Origin: Nocardioides sp. Root240
GTDB taxonomy: Bacteria; Actinomycetota; Actinomycetes; Propionibacteriales; Nocardioidaceae
NCBI RefSeq assembly: GCF_001428825.1
Contig: NZ_LMIT01000016.1
Location: 83,886 to 146,705 of the forward strand
DNA length: 62,820 nucleotides
Direction of reading: 5' to 3'
In this document: one piece after another, positions 33,010 to 41,473 of the stretch
How positions within the stretch are numbered: the stretch's first letter is position 1
How the letters are laid out: each line of letters begins with the position of its first letter
Notes under the pieces: model-generated
Databases searched by the model: none
What the model saw: the letters and a program-made list of their open reading frames with translations, nothing else
Told to the model about the DNA's origin: nothing
Translations under genes and position numbers: made by a program

Positions 33010-35550
33010 ATGAAGCGTGGTCGGTTGCGCGTCTACCTCGGCGCCGCGCCCGGCGTCGGGAAGACCTACGCCATGCTCGGTGAGGCCCGGCGGCGCGCCG
33101 AGCGCGGTACCGACGTGGTCGTCGGCTACGTCGAGACCCACGGCCGCGCGCACACCGCGGAGATGCTGGCCGGCCTCGAGGTGGTGCCGCGACGGACCAC
33201 GTCGTACCGGGGCACCGAGCTCGAGGAGATGGACCTCGACGCGGTGCTGCGGCGCCGGCCGAAGGTCGTCCTCGTCGACGAGCTGGCGCACACCAATGCG
33301 CCGGGCAGCCGCAACGCGAAGCGCTGGCAGGACGTCCAGGAGCTGCTCGACGCCGGGATCGACGTCATCTCCACCGTCAACGTGCAGCACCTCGAGTCGG
33401 TCAACGACGTCGTCGAGAAGATCACCGGCGTCCCGCAGCGGGAGACCGTCCCGGACTCGGTGGTGCGTGCGGCCGACCAGGTCGAGCTGATCGACATGGC
33501 GGCCGAGGCGCTGCGCCGACGTCTCGCTCACGGCAACGTGTACGCGCCCGACAAGATCGACGCTGCGCTCTCCAACTACTTCCGCGAGGGCAACCTCACC
33601 GCCCTGCGCGAGCTCGCCCTGCTCTGGGTCGCCGACAAGGTCGACGACGCCCTGCAGGGCTACCGCCGCCGCCACGACATCACCGGCACCTGGGAGGCGC
33701 GTGAACGGGTCGTCGTGTCGTTGAGCGGGGGGCCCGAGGGCGAGCAGCTGATCCGCCGGGCCGCCCGGATCGCGGCACGGTCCGGCGCCGGGGACCTGCT
33801 CGCCCTGCACGTCAGCCGGTCCGACGGGCTCACCGGCGCCGACCCGACGCACCTCACCCACCAGCACCAGCTCGTCGAGTCGCTCGGGGGGACCTACCAC
33901 CAGCTGCTCGGCGACGACGTGCCCGAGACCCTGCTCGCCTTCGCCCGCGCGGAGAACGCCACGCAGCTCGTGCTCGGCGACAGCCGTCGCAGCCGATGGG
34001 CCGCCTACGTGTCGCCGCCCGGCATCGGTGCGCGGACGATCCGCGCAGCAGGCGACATCGACGTGCACATCGTGTCCCACAGCCACGCGGGCCAGGGTCG
34101 CCGACTTCCCGTGGGCCGCGGCTCCCTGAGCCTGCGTCGGCGCGTGCGCGGATACGTCCTCGCCGTGGTGCTGCCGCTGCTGGTGACGCTCGCCCTGCTC
34201 CCGGTCGACCACGTGCTCAACCTCGTCAGCGACGTGCTGCTCTTCCTGCTGCTGGTGGTCGCGGTGGCCCTGGTCGGCGGTGTGGGACCGGCGATCATCG
34301 CGGCACTGCTGGGCTCCTTCCTGCTCAACTACTTCTTCACCGCACCCGTGCACACCCTGACCATCGCGAGCACCAACAACGCGCTGGCGCTTGCCGTCTA
34401 CCTGCTGGTGGCGGTGATGGTCAGCTCGGTGGTCGACCTCGCCGCCCGTCGTACCCGCCAGGCGGCCCGCGCCGTCGCCGAGTCGCACGTGCTCGCCAGT
34501 CTCGCCGCCACCCCGCTGACCGGCAGCCGCGATCTCGCGGGGCTCCTCGAGCGCTTCCGGGAGAGCCTGTCGCTCACCTCGGTCGCCTTCCTGGAGAAGG
34601 ACGACCGGACCTGGCGGCTGATCGGCTCCGCCGGGCCCGACCCGGCGCTCACGCCGGAGGCGGCCGACACCGTCGTACCCGCGGACCCGGACACGACCCT
34701 CGCCCTCCGCGGCCACGGGCTCGCGCCCGAGGACGCCCGCGTCGCTGCGGCCTTCGCGGCGCGCACCAGCCAGGCCGTCCACCAGATCCGGCTCGCGGAG
34801 GAGGCCGCCCAGGCCGCACCGCTGGCCGAGGCCAACAAGGTCCGTACGGCGCTTCTAGCGGCGGTCGGCCACGACCTGCGCACGCCGCTCGCCGCCGCGA
34901 AGGCGGTCGTGTCGGGACTGCGCGCCGAGGACGTCGCGCTGGCCGAGGAGGACCGCCGCGAGCTGCTGCGGACCGCCGACGAGGCCCTCGACAACCTCGC
35001 CGGGCTGGTCGACAGCCTGCTCGACCTCAGCCGGCTGCAGGCCGGGGTGCTCCCCGTCCACCTCGCCCCGGTGCTGGTGGAGGACGTCGTCGCGGGAGCG
35101 CTCGACGACGTCAGCGTGGCCACCGCCGGCGTACGGATCGAGGTCGTCGAGGGGCTCCCGCCGACGCTGGCCGACGCGGCCCTGCTCGAACGGGTGGTGG
35201 TCAACCTGCTGACCAACGCCCAGCGGTACTCACCCTTCGGCGCGATGCCGCTGGTCACCGCGAGCGCCGTCCTCGACCGGGTCGAGATCCGCGTCGTCGA
35301 CAGCGGGCCCGGCATCCCGTCGACCGACTACGAGCGGGTCTTCCTGCCCTTCCAGCGACTCGGCGACCACGACAACAGCACCGGTGTCGGCCTGGGCCTC
35401 GCCCTGGCGCGCGGCCTCGTCGAGGCCATGGGCGGCACACTGGAGCCCGAGGAGACGCCCGGCGGCGGCCTGACCATGGTCATCTCGCTGCCGGTCGCCG
35501 ACGGTGAGCCCGCCGGACCGGACCTGGGCATCAGGGAGCGCGTGGGATGA
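33010..35550 (+). CDS. kdpD: Sensor histidine kinase KdpD
   Basis: 846 residues from the ATG at 33010. The N-terminal KdpD domain (about 1-210) has a Walker A GAAPGVGKT at 11-19 and DELAHTNAPGSRNAKRWQD. A universal-stress-like domain follows (about 235-365), then four closely packed membrane helices (about 380-480, DUF4118), a GAF-like segment, and the kinase core. The phosphoacceptor His621 lies in GHDLRTPLAA; N, G1 and G2 boxes (NLLTNAQRY, DSGPGIP, GVGLGLALARG) are intact. It senses K+ limitation and phosphorylates KdpE, whose gene overlaps its end by four bases. Confidence 0.96.
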   Translation: MKRGRLRVYLGAAPGVGKTYAMLGEARRRAERGTDVVVGYVETHGRAHTAEMLAGLEVVPRRTTSYRGTELEEMDLDAVLRRRPKVVLVDELAHTNAPGSRNAKRWQDVQELLDAGIDVISTVNVQHLESVNDVVEKITGVPQRETVPDSVVRAADQVELIDMAAEALRRRLAHGNVYAPDKIDAALSNYFREGNLTALRELALLWVADKVDDALQGYRRRHDITGTWEARERVVVSLSGGPEGEQLIRRAARIAARSGAGDLLALHVSRSDGLTGADPTHLTHQHQLVESLGGTYHQLLGDDVPETLLAFARAENATQLVLGDSRRSRWAAYVSPPGIGARTIRAAGDIDVHIVSHSHAGQGRRLPVGRGSLSLRRRVRGYVLAVVLPLLVTLALLPVDHVLNLVSDVLLFLLLVVAVALVGGVGPAIIAALLGSFLLNYFFTAPVHTLTIASTNNALALAVYLLVAVMVSSVVDLAARRTRQAARAVAESHVLASLAATPLTGSRDLAGLLERFRESLSLTSVAFLEKDDRTWRLIGSAGPDPALTPEAADTVVPADPDTTLALRGHGLAPEDARVAAAFAARTSQAVHQIRLAEEAAQAAPLAEANKVRTALLAAVGHDLRTPLAAAKAVVSGLRAEDVALAEEDRRELLRTADEALDNLAGLVDSLLDLSRLQAGVLPVHLAPVLVEDVVAGALDDVSVATAGVRIEVVEGLPPTLADAALLERVVVNLLTNAQRYSPFGAMPLVTASAVLDRVEIRVVDSGPGIPSTDYERVFLPFQRLGDHDNSTGVGLGLALARGLVEAMGGTLEPEETPGGGLTMVISLPVADGEPAGPDLGIRERVG

Positions 35551-36224
35551 CCCGGATCATGGTGGTGGACGACGAGCCGCAGATCGTGCGCGCGCTCTCG
35601 ATCAACCTGCGGGCCCGCGGCTACGAGGTCACCACGGCCGGCGACGGGACGGAGGCGCTCGCCGTCGCGGAGCTCGCGCCACCCGACGTGGTGGTGCTCG
35701 ACCTCGGCCTCCCGGACCTCGACGGCGTCGACGTGATCACCCGGCTGCGGGCGCAGTCCGCCGTACCCATCCTCGTGCTGTCGGGCCGCAGCGACAGCGC
35801 CGACAAGGTCGACGCCCTCGACGCCGGCGCCGACGACTACGTCACCAAGCCGTTCGGCATGGAGGAGCTGCTCGCCCGGCTGCGCGTGATGCTGCGCCGC
35901 AACGCCCCCGCCGATGCCGACCTCCCCGTCGTCAGCTTCGGCGGCGTCGTCGTCGACCTCGCCGCCACCCGCGTCACCGTGTCCGGCGAGGAGGTGCGGC
36001 TGACGCCCACGGAGTGGCACCTGCTCGAGGTGTTCCTCCGCAACCCCGGCCGGCTGATCAGCCAGCGCCAGCTGTTGAGCGAGGTCTGGGGCCCCGGGTA
36101 CGAGAACGCCCACGGCAACCTGCGCCTCTACATGGCCCAGTTGCGGCGCAAGCTCGAGCCCGAGCCCTCACGGCCCGTGCACTTCCGCAACGAGCCGGGG
36201 ATGGGCTACCGGTTCGAGCTCTGA
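35547..36224 (+). CDS. kdpE: Response regulator KdpE (OmpR family)
   Basis: 225 residues, overlapping kdpD (ATGA). The receiver domain (1-120) has the acidic pair Asp8-Asp9, phosphoacceptor Asp52 in LDLGLPD, and Lys in VTKPFGM. The C-terminal winged helix (about 130-225) is of OmpR type, with RLTPTEWHLLEVFLRNPGRL, LLSEVWGPGYEN and a final GMGYRFEL. It should bind 11-base-spaced direct repeats; the CGTTAG repeats upstream of kdpF (28139-28217) are the obvious candidate, so the operon probably controls itself and the divergent APC permease. Confidence 0.96.
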   Translation: MTRIMVVDDEPQIVRALSINLRARGYEVTTAGDGTEALAVAELAPPDVVVLDLGLPDLDGVDVITRLRAQSAVPILVLSGRSDSADKVDALDAGADDYVTKPFGMEELLARLRVMLRRNAPADADLPVVSFGGVVVDLAATRVTVSGEEVRLTPTEWHLLEVFLRNPGRLISQRQLLSEVWGPGYENAHGNLRLYMAQLRRKLEPEPSRPVHFRNEPGMGYRFEL

Positions 36225-36246
36225 CGCCGGCTGGGACGATGGGGCC

Positions 36247-36717
36247 GTGGGAGCGACCTTCGAGTGCGAGATCCAGGCCCGGCTGCGCGACGTCAACCTC
36301 GGCGGGCACGTCGACAACGTCGAGGCGCTGCGGGTGCTCGACGAGGCGCGGCTGCTGTTCTTCCGGTTCGCGCCGCTGGCCGGCGACGACCGACCGGGCC
36401 TGTTCCGCGACGTGCCGGCGGGGATCGTCGAGCTGGTCGGCTCGCAGCGGATCGACTACCACGCCGAGATGCGCTTCGTGCCCTTCCAGCCGTTCCTGGT
36501 GCGGATGTGGGTCGGTCACGTCGGCCGCTCGTCGCTGTCGGTGAGCTACGAGCTCCGCGTCGCGCCGGACCAGCCGCCCGCGATCGTCGCCGAGAGCTCC
36601 GTCGTGTTCTGGGACCCGTCCGCCGGTACGTCGTGGACGATCACCGACGAGGTGCGGACCACGCTGACGGCGTACTCCGCCGAGCCGGTCGAGCTCAGGG
36701 AGCGACCCGGTCGCTGA
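36247..36717 (+). CDS. Hotdog-fold acyl-CoA thioesterase-like protein
   Basis: 156 residues from the GTG at 36247. The sequence fits a 4-hydroxybenzoyl-CoA-type single hotdog thioesterase: RLRDVNLGGHVDNVEALRVL contains the Asp/Asn and His pattern before the long helix, and IDYHAEMRF plus VGRSSLSVSYEL form the central strands. Substrate is probably a fatty or aromatic acyl-CoA. It follows kdpE by 22 bases but seems functionally separate. Its last 23 bases overlap the convergent DUF4184 gene. Confidence 0.8.
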   Translation: MGATFECEIQARLRDVNLGGHVDNVEALRVLDEARLLFFRFAPLAGDDRPGLFRDVPAGIVELVGSQRIDYHAEMRFVPFQPFLVRMWVGHVGRSSLSVSYELRVAPDQPPAIVAESSVVFWDPSAGTSWTITDEVRTTLTAYSAEPVELRERPGR

Positions 36718-37423
36718 CCGCCACCCAGGCCAGGGTCACCGCCGCCAGGGCGAGGCCCAGGGACACGATGCCGACGACGGCGGCGTAGAAGGCGTCGCTC
36801 TGGAAGTCGGTGCCGAGGCGGGCCGCGAAGGTCAGCACCGACAGCCCGCACGCCCCCGCCACGGCGACCGGGAGGGTGGCGGCCGGGAGGCGCCGCGGGC
36901 GGCCGGCGTCCGGCAGCACCGGGCGTCGTACGACGGCCAGGATCGCCAGCCCGACGATGGTCAGGCCGACGACGCCACTGACGTCCTGCGCCCACTGCTG
37001 GCCGCGCATCGAACCGTGCACCTCCTGCAGCCACGGCACCATCCGCACGCCCCAGCGACCGGCGTGGGTGAACGCGTCCCACACCACGTGGGTGATCGAG
37101 CCGACGACCGCCGCCAGCGGCGCGAGCAGCCAGCTGCGCCGGCTCAACCGGGCGTGGCGCGGGAGGCGGTCGCGGGCCAGCGCCGGAGAGGTGTCGACCA
37201 GGGCGTCGCGTCCCCACCGATCCCAGAGCACGAGCAGGAGCAGGGTGAGAGCGAGGTCCACGGTGACGACTCCTGCGGCGCTGTGCGTGAAGTCGTAGAA
37301 GCCCCAGGACCGTGAGAACACCGGCAGGTCCGGCGCCATCGACCCGATCACCAGCGCCGAGAGTGGCAGGCCGAGCGCGCGCAGGGGCAGCACCGCGGCG
37401 GGGTGGGCGAGGGTGACGGGCAC
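36695..37423 (-). CDS. DUF4184 family membrane protein
   Basis: 242 residues from the ATG at 37421-37423. The start MPVTLAHPAAVLPLR followed by SALVIGSMAPDLP is the hallmark of the DUF4184 family. About six membrane segments are present. Two histidines in THVVWDAFTHAG, plus Asp32 in the MAPDLP motif, suggest a metal-dependent membrane hydrolase related to the YdjM/DUF457 group, though activity has not been established for DUF4184. It is convergent with the thioesterase gene, overlapping by 23 bases. Confidence 0.85.
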   Translation of the reverse strand: MPVTLAHPAAVLPLRALGLPLSALVIGSMAPDLPVFSRSWGFYDFTHSAAGVVTVDLALTLLLLVLWDRWGRDALVDTSPALARDRLPRHARLSRRSWLLAPLAAVVGSITHVVWDAFTHAGRWGVRMVPWLQEVHGSMRGQQWAQDVSGVVGLTIVGLAILAVVRRPVLPDAGRPRRLPAATLPVAVAGACGLSVLTFAARLGTDFQSDAFYAAVVGIVSLGLALAAVTLAWVAVSDRVAP

Positions 37424-37440
37424 GCGGCGAGCCTAGGTTG

Positions 37441-37516
37441 GACGACGAAACTCACGCTGGGACGAGGAAACTTCGTCGTCCAAGCGTGAGTTTCACCGGC
37501 CGGCCGGTGAAACTCA
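37441..37516. repeat. Multi-arm palindromic element with repeated (A)AACTCA words
   Basis: Three nested inverted repeats are visible. GACGACGAA (37441-37449) pairs with TTCGTCGTC (37472-37480). AAACTCACGCT (37448-37458) pairs with AGCGTGAGTTT (37483-37493). A perfect 30-base palindrome covers 37487-37516, with arms TGAGTTTCACCGGCC. The last three bases supply the stop codon of the DUF1905 gene. The word AAACTCA or its complement occurs three times. Likely a terminator or REP-like mark. Confidence 0.7.
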
Positions 37517-37813
37517 TTTCCGCGCCGCGAGCCTCAGCTCCACGGCCAGCTCCTGCCCGGCCTCGACCGGGTCGAGCCCGGCAGCGCGTCGTACCGCCGC
37601 CTTGAGGGGGACCAGGTAGCGCCCGTCCTTCGGGAACAGCGCGGTCGTGAACTCGGTGGCGCCGATGCGCACCTCGACCGCGACCTGGCCCCAGTACTCC
37701 AGCCCGCGCGCGGCCTCCTTGATGTCCTCGCTGTCCTCGAGGGGCACGGCGAGGAACCAGTACGGCGCCGGGCCGCGCCACTCGACGACGGGACCGGTGA
37801 AGGCGAAGTCCAC
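37514..37813 (-). CDS. DUF1905 domain protein
   Basis: 99 residues from the GTG at 37811-37813, one base after the stop of the preceding membrane protein gene. The domain begins FTGPVVEWRGPAPYWFLAVP and continues to VEVRIGATEFTTALFPKDGRYLVPLKAAVRRAAGL, the usual DUF1905 pattern of a small beta-barrel; only its key words are quoted, notably WFLAVP and YLVPLKAAVR. DUF1905 proteins are cytosolic and of unknown function. The stop codon is part of the palindrome at 37487-37516. Confidence 0.85.
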   Translation of the reverse strand: MDFAFTGPVVEWRGPAPYWFLAVPLEDSEDIKEAARGLEYWGQVAVEVRIGATEFTTALFPKDGRYLVPLKAAVRRAAGLDPVEAGQELAVELRLAARK

Positions 37814-37814
37814 G

Positions 37815-38159
37815 TCAGTAGCCGCTCTCATCTCCGAGACCGCTCCCCGGGCCGGGGACCTCGTCCTCCTCGCCGAACCCCTCGAGAAGGTCGTGGCAGA
37901 ACTCGTCGTACTCCTCGATCGCGTTTCCGTCGGCGTCGACCGGGCACGCCAGCGGTCCGTGCTCCTGACCAGGGGGTTGCGCGTCCTCGGCGGAGCTTCC
38001 CACACCGATCGCGACACCGGCGGAGAGGATGAAGCCGACCACGCACACGGCGACGCCGACACCCGAGCGCGTGCCGCCGGCGCGGATCGGCGCGGCGGCC
38101 GGTGCGAACTCGGCGGCCGTGGCCCGCTTCTCCTCGGGCGACTCGTACTGCTCCCACAT
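37815..38159 (-). CDS. Single-pass membrane protein with acidic C-terminus, unknown function
   Basis: 114 residues from the ATG at 38157-38159. A charged cytosolic N-terminus (MWEQYESPEEKRATAAEF) precedes one membrane helix (about 32-52, GVGVAVCVVGFILSAGVAI). The outer part is acidic (EEYDEFCHDLLEGFGEEDE) and has two cysteines. No family is recognised. The next gene (DUF1905) starts one base after its stop, so the two are probably co-transcribed. It may be a small envelope protein. Confidence 0.65.
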   Translation of the reverse strand: MWEQYESPEEKRATAAEFAPAAAPIRAGGTRSGVGVAVCVVGFILSAGVAIGVGSSAEDAQPPGQEHGPLACPVDADGNAIEEYDEFCHDLLEGFGEEDEVPGPGSGLGDESGY

Positions 38160-38223
38160 GGTGCTCAGCCTGCCCCGCGGCGGGCACGAGCCAAACAGGC
38201 GGCGACGGACCGGCAGAGCCGTC

Positions 38224-38697
38224 TCAGAGGTAGAGCGCGCGCAGCTCGCGGTCCAGGCCGTCGGGAGCAGCACCGGCGATCGACTCGAGCACCGCTCGGA
38301 AGGCGTCGATCTGCGCCCGCCCGTGCCGTCGCGCGAGCCCCGTCTCGAACGAGCGGTGGAACGCCCGGGCCGCGTCGATCGCCCCACGGCCACGTTCGGT
38401 CAGCTCGACCCGGCGGGCCCGGGCGTCGGCGGCATCGGGCCGGCGCACGACGTACCCGCGCTGCTCCATGTCATCGACGATCTGCGCGGCACCCTGGGGA
38501 CTCATCTCCAGCAGCGGCGCGAGCTCGCTGACCTTGCGGGGGTGCTGGACGAGCAGCCTCATGACCACTCCGTCGGAGCGCCCGAGGTCGTCGTACCCCT
38601 TTTCGGCCATCGAAGCGTGGAGCTGGCGGACGAAGCCCTGGTAGGCGAGCAGCATCAGGATGCCGAGGTCGGAGACCGCTTGCGACGAAGCCTTCAC
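38224..38697 (-). CDS. MarR family transcriptional regulator
   Basis: 157 residues from the GTG at 38695-38697; the frame has no ATG at this point and a longer reading would cross the operator. The winged helix (about 50-120) reads VSELAPLLEMSPQGAAQIVDDM then RGYVVRRPDAADARARRVEL with the MarR wing. It is divergent from a cupin gene and a perfect 16-base palindrome lies between them. It probably represses the cupin gene and itself; the ligand is unknown. Confidence 0.88.
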   Translation of the reverse strand: MKASSQAVSDLGILMLLAYQGFVRQLHASMAEKGYDDLGRSDGVVMRLLVQHPRKVSELAPLLEMSPQGAAQIVDDMEQRGYVVRRPDAADARARRVELTERGRGAIDAARAFHRSFETGLARRHGRAQIDAFRAVLESIAGAAPDGLDRELRALYL

Positions 38698-38716
38698 CGG
38701 TGCATGATAGCCAATC

Positions 38717-38732
38717 GCACTTGCACAAGTGC
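38717..38732. promoter_or_regulatory. Probable MarR operator palindrome
   Basis: GCACTTGCACAAGTGC is a perfect 16-base palindrome (7-base arms, CA spacer) between the divergent marR and cupin genes, followed directly by a further half-site ACTTGT. Position and symmetry fit a MarR dimer site. Confidence 0.65.
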
Positions 38733-38757
38733 ACTTGTCTATCTTCAAGGAGCCCCC

Positions 38758-39132
38758 ATGAACGTCGTCCGTGCTGCCCAGGCCCCGACCTTCGACCTGC
38801 CCGGCCTCCGGTTCACCTCCCTCGCCTCGCCGTCGACCAGCGCCTCCGAGACCTGTCTGTGGCGGCTCGACGTCGAGGTCGGCGTGGACTCCCCCGACGC
38901 GCACCGCCTCGACCGGGACGAGGTTTTCGTCGTCCTCGAGGGGCGGGTGCGGCTGCACCCCGACGCTGCCGAGCTCACGGCTGGCGATGCCGCCGTCGTG
39001 CCCGCAGGGGATCCGATCCAGCTCGCCAACACCGGCGAGGGACCGGCCCGGCTGCACGTGGCGATCCGGGCCGGGTTCGTCGCGACGATGGCCGACGGTA
39101 CGGCGGTGGGCACGCCGCCCTGGGCCGCGTGA
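38758..39132 (+). CDS. Cupin-domain protein
   Basis: 124 residues from the ATG at 38758, with AAGGAG 8 bases upstream. A single cupin barrel is visible: HRLDRDEVFVVLEGRVRLHP matches motif 1 (with an acidic residue and one His instead of the full HxH), and GDAAVVPAGDPIQLANTGEG fits motif 2. One metal ligand is altered, so binding rather than catalysis is possible. Control by the divergent MarR regulator is likely. Substrate unknown. Confidence 0.85.
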   Translation: MNVVRAAQAPTFDLPGLRFTSLASPSTSASETCLWRLDVEVGVDSPDAHRLDRDEVFVVLEGRVRLHPDAAELTAGDAAVVPAGDPIQLANTGEGPARLHVAIRAGFVATMADGTAVGTPPWAA

Positions 39133-39145
39133 GCCTTCGGCGCGG

Positions 39146-40384
39146 TCAGCGCAGCAGGGCCGCGATCTCGTCGTACCCGCTCCGCTCGGCGTGCTCCAGC
39201 GGCGTCACCCCGTCGCGGTCGGCGATGCCCGGGTCCGCGCCGGCGGCGAGCAGCAGGCGCACGATCTCGACGTAGGCGTCGCTGCCGTCGCCGAGGATGA
39301 TCGCCTCCAGCATCGCGGTCCAGCCGAGGTCGTTGACGTGGTCGATGTCCACGCCGGTACGCACGACGCGGCGGACGTAGTCGACGTGGCCGCGCTCGCC
39401 GGCGGGGATCGGGGAGAGGCCGCCGTACCGGTTCCTGATGGTCAGGTCGGGGTGCGCCGGCAGCAGGGCCTCGAGCATCGCCACGCTGCCGGTGACGCCG
39501 GTGACGAGCCACGGCGTGTCGTGACGGTCGTCCAGGGCGTCGGGATCGGCGCCCATCGCGACGAGCAGCTCGGCCACGGCGACGCGGTCGAAGGTGCTGG
39601 CCAGCAGGAGGGCGGTACGACGATGGCCGTCGCGCGCCTCGATGTCCGCACCGGCCCGGAGGGCGACCGCGACGGCGTCGGCGTCGCCGCGCTCGGCGGC
39701 CCGCAGCAGGGCGGTGTCCGGGTCGGCGGGCGGATTGTCAGCGCTCACCTTCCTCACGATCCTCTCCAGTCCGTCGTACCCGCGCTCGCGGGCCATCTGC
39801 AGCGGGGTGAGCCCGGCCGACGGCGAGGTGCGGTCCAGCTCGACGCCGCCGGCGGCGAGCGCTCGCACGGTGGTGGCGTAGGCCGCCGTGTCCTTCCCCA
39901 GCCAGATGGCCTCGTGGATCGCCTGGTAGCCGATCCGGTTGACGTGGTCACGGTCGATGCCCGCCCGCAGCAGCTCGCCGACGACCAGGCCGTGCCCGCG
40001 CTCGGCGGCGCGGATCAGGCCGGTGCCGTTCCAGCTGTCCTTGTCGTCGATCTTCGCACCGTTGCGGAGGGTCAGCCGGAGCAGCTCCAGGTGGCCCTCG
40101 CTGGTGGCGATCAAGTACGCCGACTGCCGGGTGCCGTCCTGCGCGTTGACGTCCGCGCCCTGCCGCACCAGCCGCCGGGCGAGCGGTACGTCGTTCGCCC
40201 AGGCTGCGTCGCGCAGGCGCTGGTCGAGCTCCGCCTGGGAGGGCTGCTCGCGGGCGTGTCGTGACGGCTCCTGCCCAACCTGCTCGGCGGGCGGAGGCTC
40301 ACCGACGTCCGGCGTGGCGCCGCCCCCGCACGCGCTGACCAGCAGCACGAGCGGAAGGGCGGCAACCGTGAGCCGGTACTTCAC
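39146..40384 (-). CDS. Ankyrin-repeat lipoprotein
   Basis: 412 residues from the GTG at 40382-40384, which overlaps the stop of the upstream NHL-like gene (GTGA). A lipoprotein signal ends LVSAC with Cys19. After a Pro/Glu/Gln-rich linker, about ten ankyrin repeats run from residue 55 to the end (e.g. GADVNAQDGTRQSAYLIAT, GADIEARDGHRRTALLLAS, GADPGIADRDGVTPLEHAE). Several repeats carry longer insertions of the GIDxDHVNxxGxxA type. It should sit on the outer face of the membrane as a protein-binding scaffold, perhaps for the secreted propeller protein encoded just upstream in the same operon. Confidence 0.88.
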   Translation of the reverse strand: MKYRLTVAALPLVLLVSACGGGATPDVGEPPPAEQVGQEPSRHAREQPSQAELDQRLRDAAWANDVPLARRLVRQGADVNAQDGTRQSAYLIATSEGHLELLRLTLRNGAKIDDKDSWNGTGLIRAAERGHGLVVGELLRAGIDRDHVNRIGYQAIHEAIWLGKDTAAYATTVRALAAGGVELDRTSPSAGLTPLQMARERGYDGLERIVRKVSADNPPADPDTALLRAAERGDADAVAVALRAGADIEARDGHRRTALLLASTFDRVAVAELLVAMGADPDALDDRHDTPWLVTGVTGSVAMLEALLPAHPDLTIRNRYGGLSPIPAGERGHVDYVRRVVRTGVDIDHVNDLGWTAMLEAIILGDGSDAYVEIVRLLLAAGADPGIADRDGVTPLEHAERSGYDEIAALLR

Positions 40385-41361
40385 CGGGTCGGGTCCGTGA
40401 CGATCTCGTAGGGGCCCGACGCGACGGCCTCGTCGAACTTGCTGTCGACGTAGAGCACCCGGCCGTGCAGGTTCTTGGCGGTGGTCAGCACGCGGTCGGC
40501 GGCGCTGGCCTCCTGGCCCAGGGTCACCAGGCGGCTGCCGTCGGCGGAGACGCGCAGGGTGGCGACCATCCTGGAGAAGTTGCGGACCACGGTGAGGCGG
40601 TTGCCCCGGCGGACCAGGCCGTCGGCGTTGACGAGGTCGGTGTCGGTCGCGATCTCGCCGACCTCGCCGGTGCGGGCGTCGAAGCGCCACATCCGGCCCA
40701 CGTTGCCCTGGGCGACGACGAACGCGCTGCGGTCGGCGGAGAGCACGATGCCGCCGAGGTTGAAGCCGATGGAGCGGGTGATCGTGCCGGTGGCGTCGGC
40801 GAACAGCGTCGCCTCCCAGCCGTTCGCGCCCTGCGCGACACGGAAGAGCTGCGGGTCGTTGGAGTTGGTGAAGTACGCCGCACCGTCGCGGCCGATGGCC
40901 ACGTCGTTGAGGAAGGCGTCGGCGGTGCCCGGAACGCGCAGCGCGGCGAGGAGCTCGCCCTCCTTGCTGTAGACCCACAGGTCCGGGCGGCCGGTGCCGA
41001 TGCCGTTCGGGCCGCCGGCGACGTAGACGTTGCCCTCGGCGTCGACCGTGATGCCGCGGGCGGTGAAGCGGCCGTCGGTGCCGTCCCCCTTCAGCCACTC
41101 CTCGGTCTGCTCGGTGCGCACCGATCCGCGGTGAATCTCCCCGCCGGTCACCTCGCTGACGTAGAACAGGCCGCGGACCTCGTCGGCGCCGATGCCCTCG
41201 AACTTGGAGCCGACCGGGCTGGCGGCGTCGCCCTGGAGGACGTAGGTGTCGGGGCGGCCGCCGGCGTCGGCCGCAGCGGTCGTGGCGTTCGCGCCAGCCA
41301 GGCCGAGCGTGGCGGCGGTCGCGAGGAGCAGGGAGCTGGAGATCAGGTGGGTGCGCTTCAT
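40381..41361 (-). CDS. Secreted NHL/SMP-30-like beta-propeller protein
   Basis: 326 residues from the ATG at 41359-41361. The signal peptide covers 1-31 (HLISSSLLLATAATLGLAG core, cleavage near AAA). The mature chain has six propeller-like repeats such as GITVDAEGNVYVAGG, DVAIGRDGAAYFTNS and NLGGIVLSADRSAFVVAQG, as in SMP-30/gluconolactonase-like or ScyE-type proteins. A catalytic metal site is not evident by eye. It overlaps the ankyrin lipoprotein gene, so the two proteins may work together outside the cell. The nearby NarL-type two-component genes are divergent. Confidence 0.82.
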   Translation of the reverse strand: MKRTHLISSSLLLATAATLGLAGANATTAAADAGGRPDTYVLQGDAASPVGSKFEGIGADEVRGLFYVSEVTGGEIHRGSVRTEQTEEWLKGDGTDGRFTARGITVDAEGNVYVAGGPNGIGTGRPDLWVYSKEGELLAALRVPGTADAFLNDVAIGRDGAAYFTNSNDPQLFRVAQGANGWEATLFADATGTITRSIGFNLGGIVLSADRSAFVVAQGNVGRMWRFDARTGEVGEIATDTDLVNADGLVRRGNRLTVVRNFSRMVATLRVSADGSRLVTLGQEASAADRVLTTAKNLHGRVLYVDSKFDEAVASGPYEIVTDPTR

Positions 41362-41473
41362 GTCCTCAAGCCTGCGACCCGGGAGGGGCTCCGGACGTCG
41401 GGCAGCCGGCCACCGCTCGATAGCCAATTGGATGATGCCGACAGCCACCCCGCATCCCTAGGCTGGCGAGACC

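Noticed and set aside
28697..34782. Long minus-strand frames opposite kdpA, kdpB and kdpD
   Set aside because: The plus strand encodes well-conserved Kdp proteins with intact motifs; the opposite frames have no homology features.
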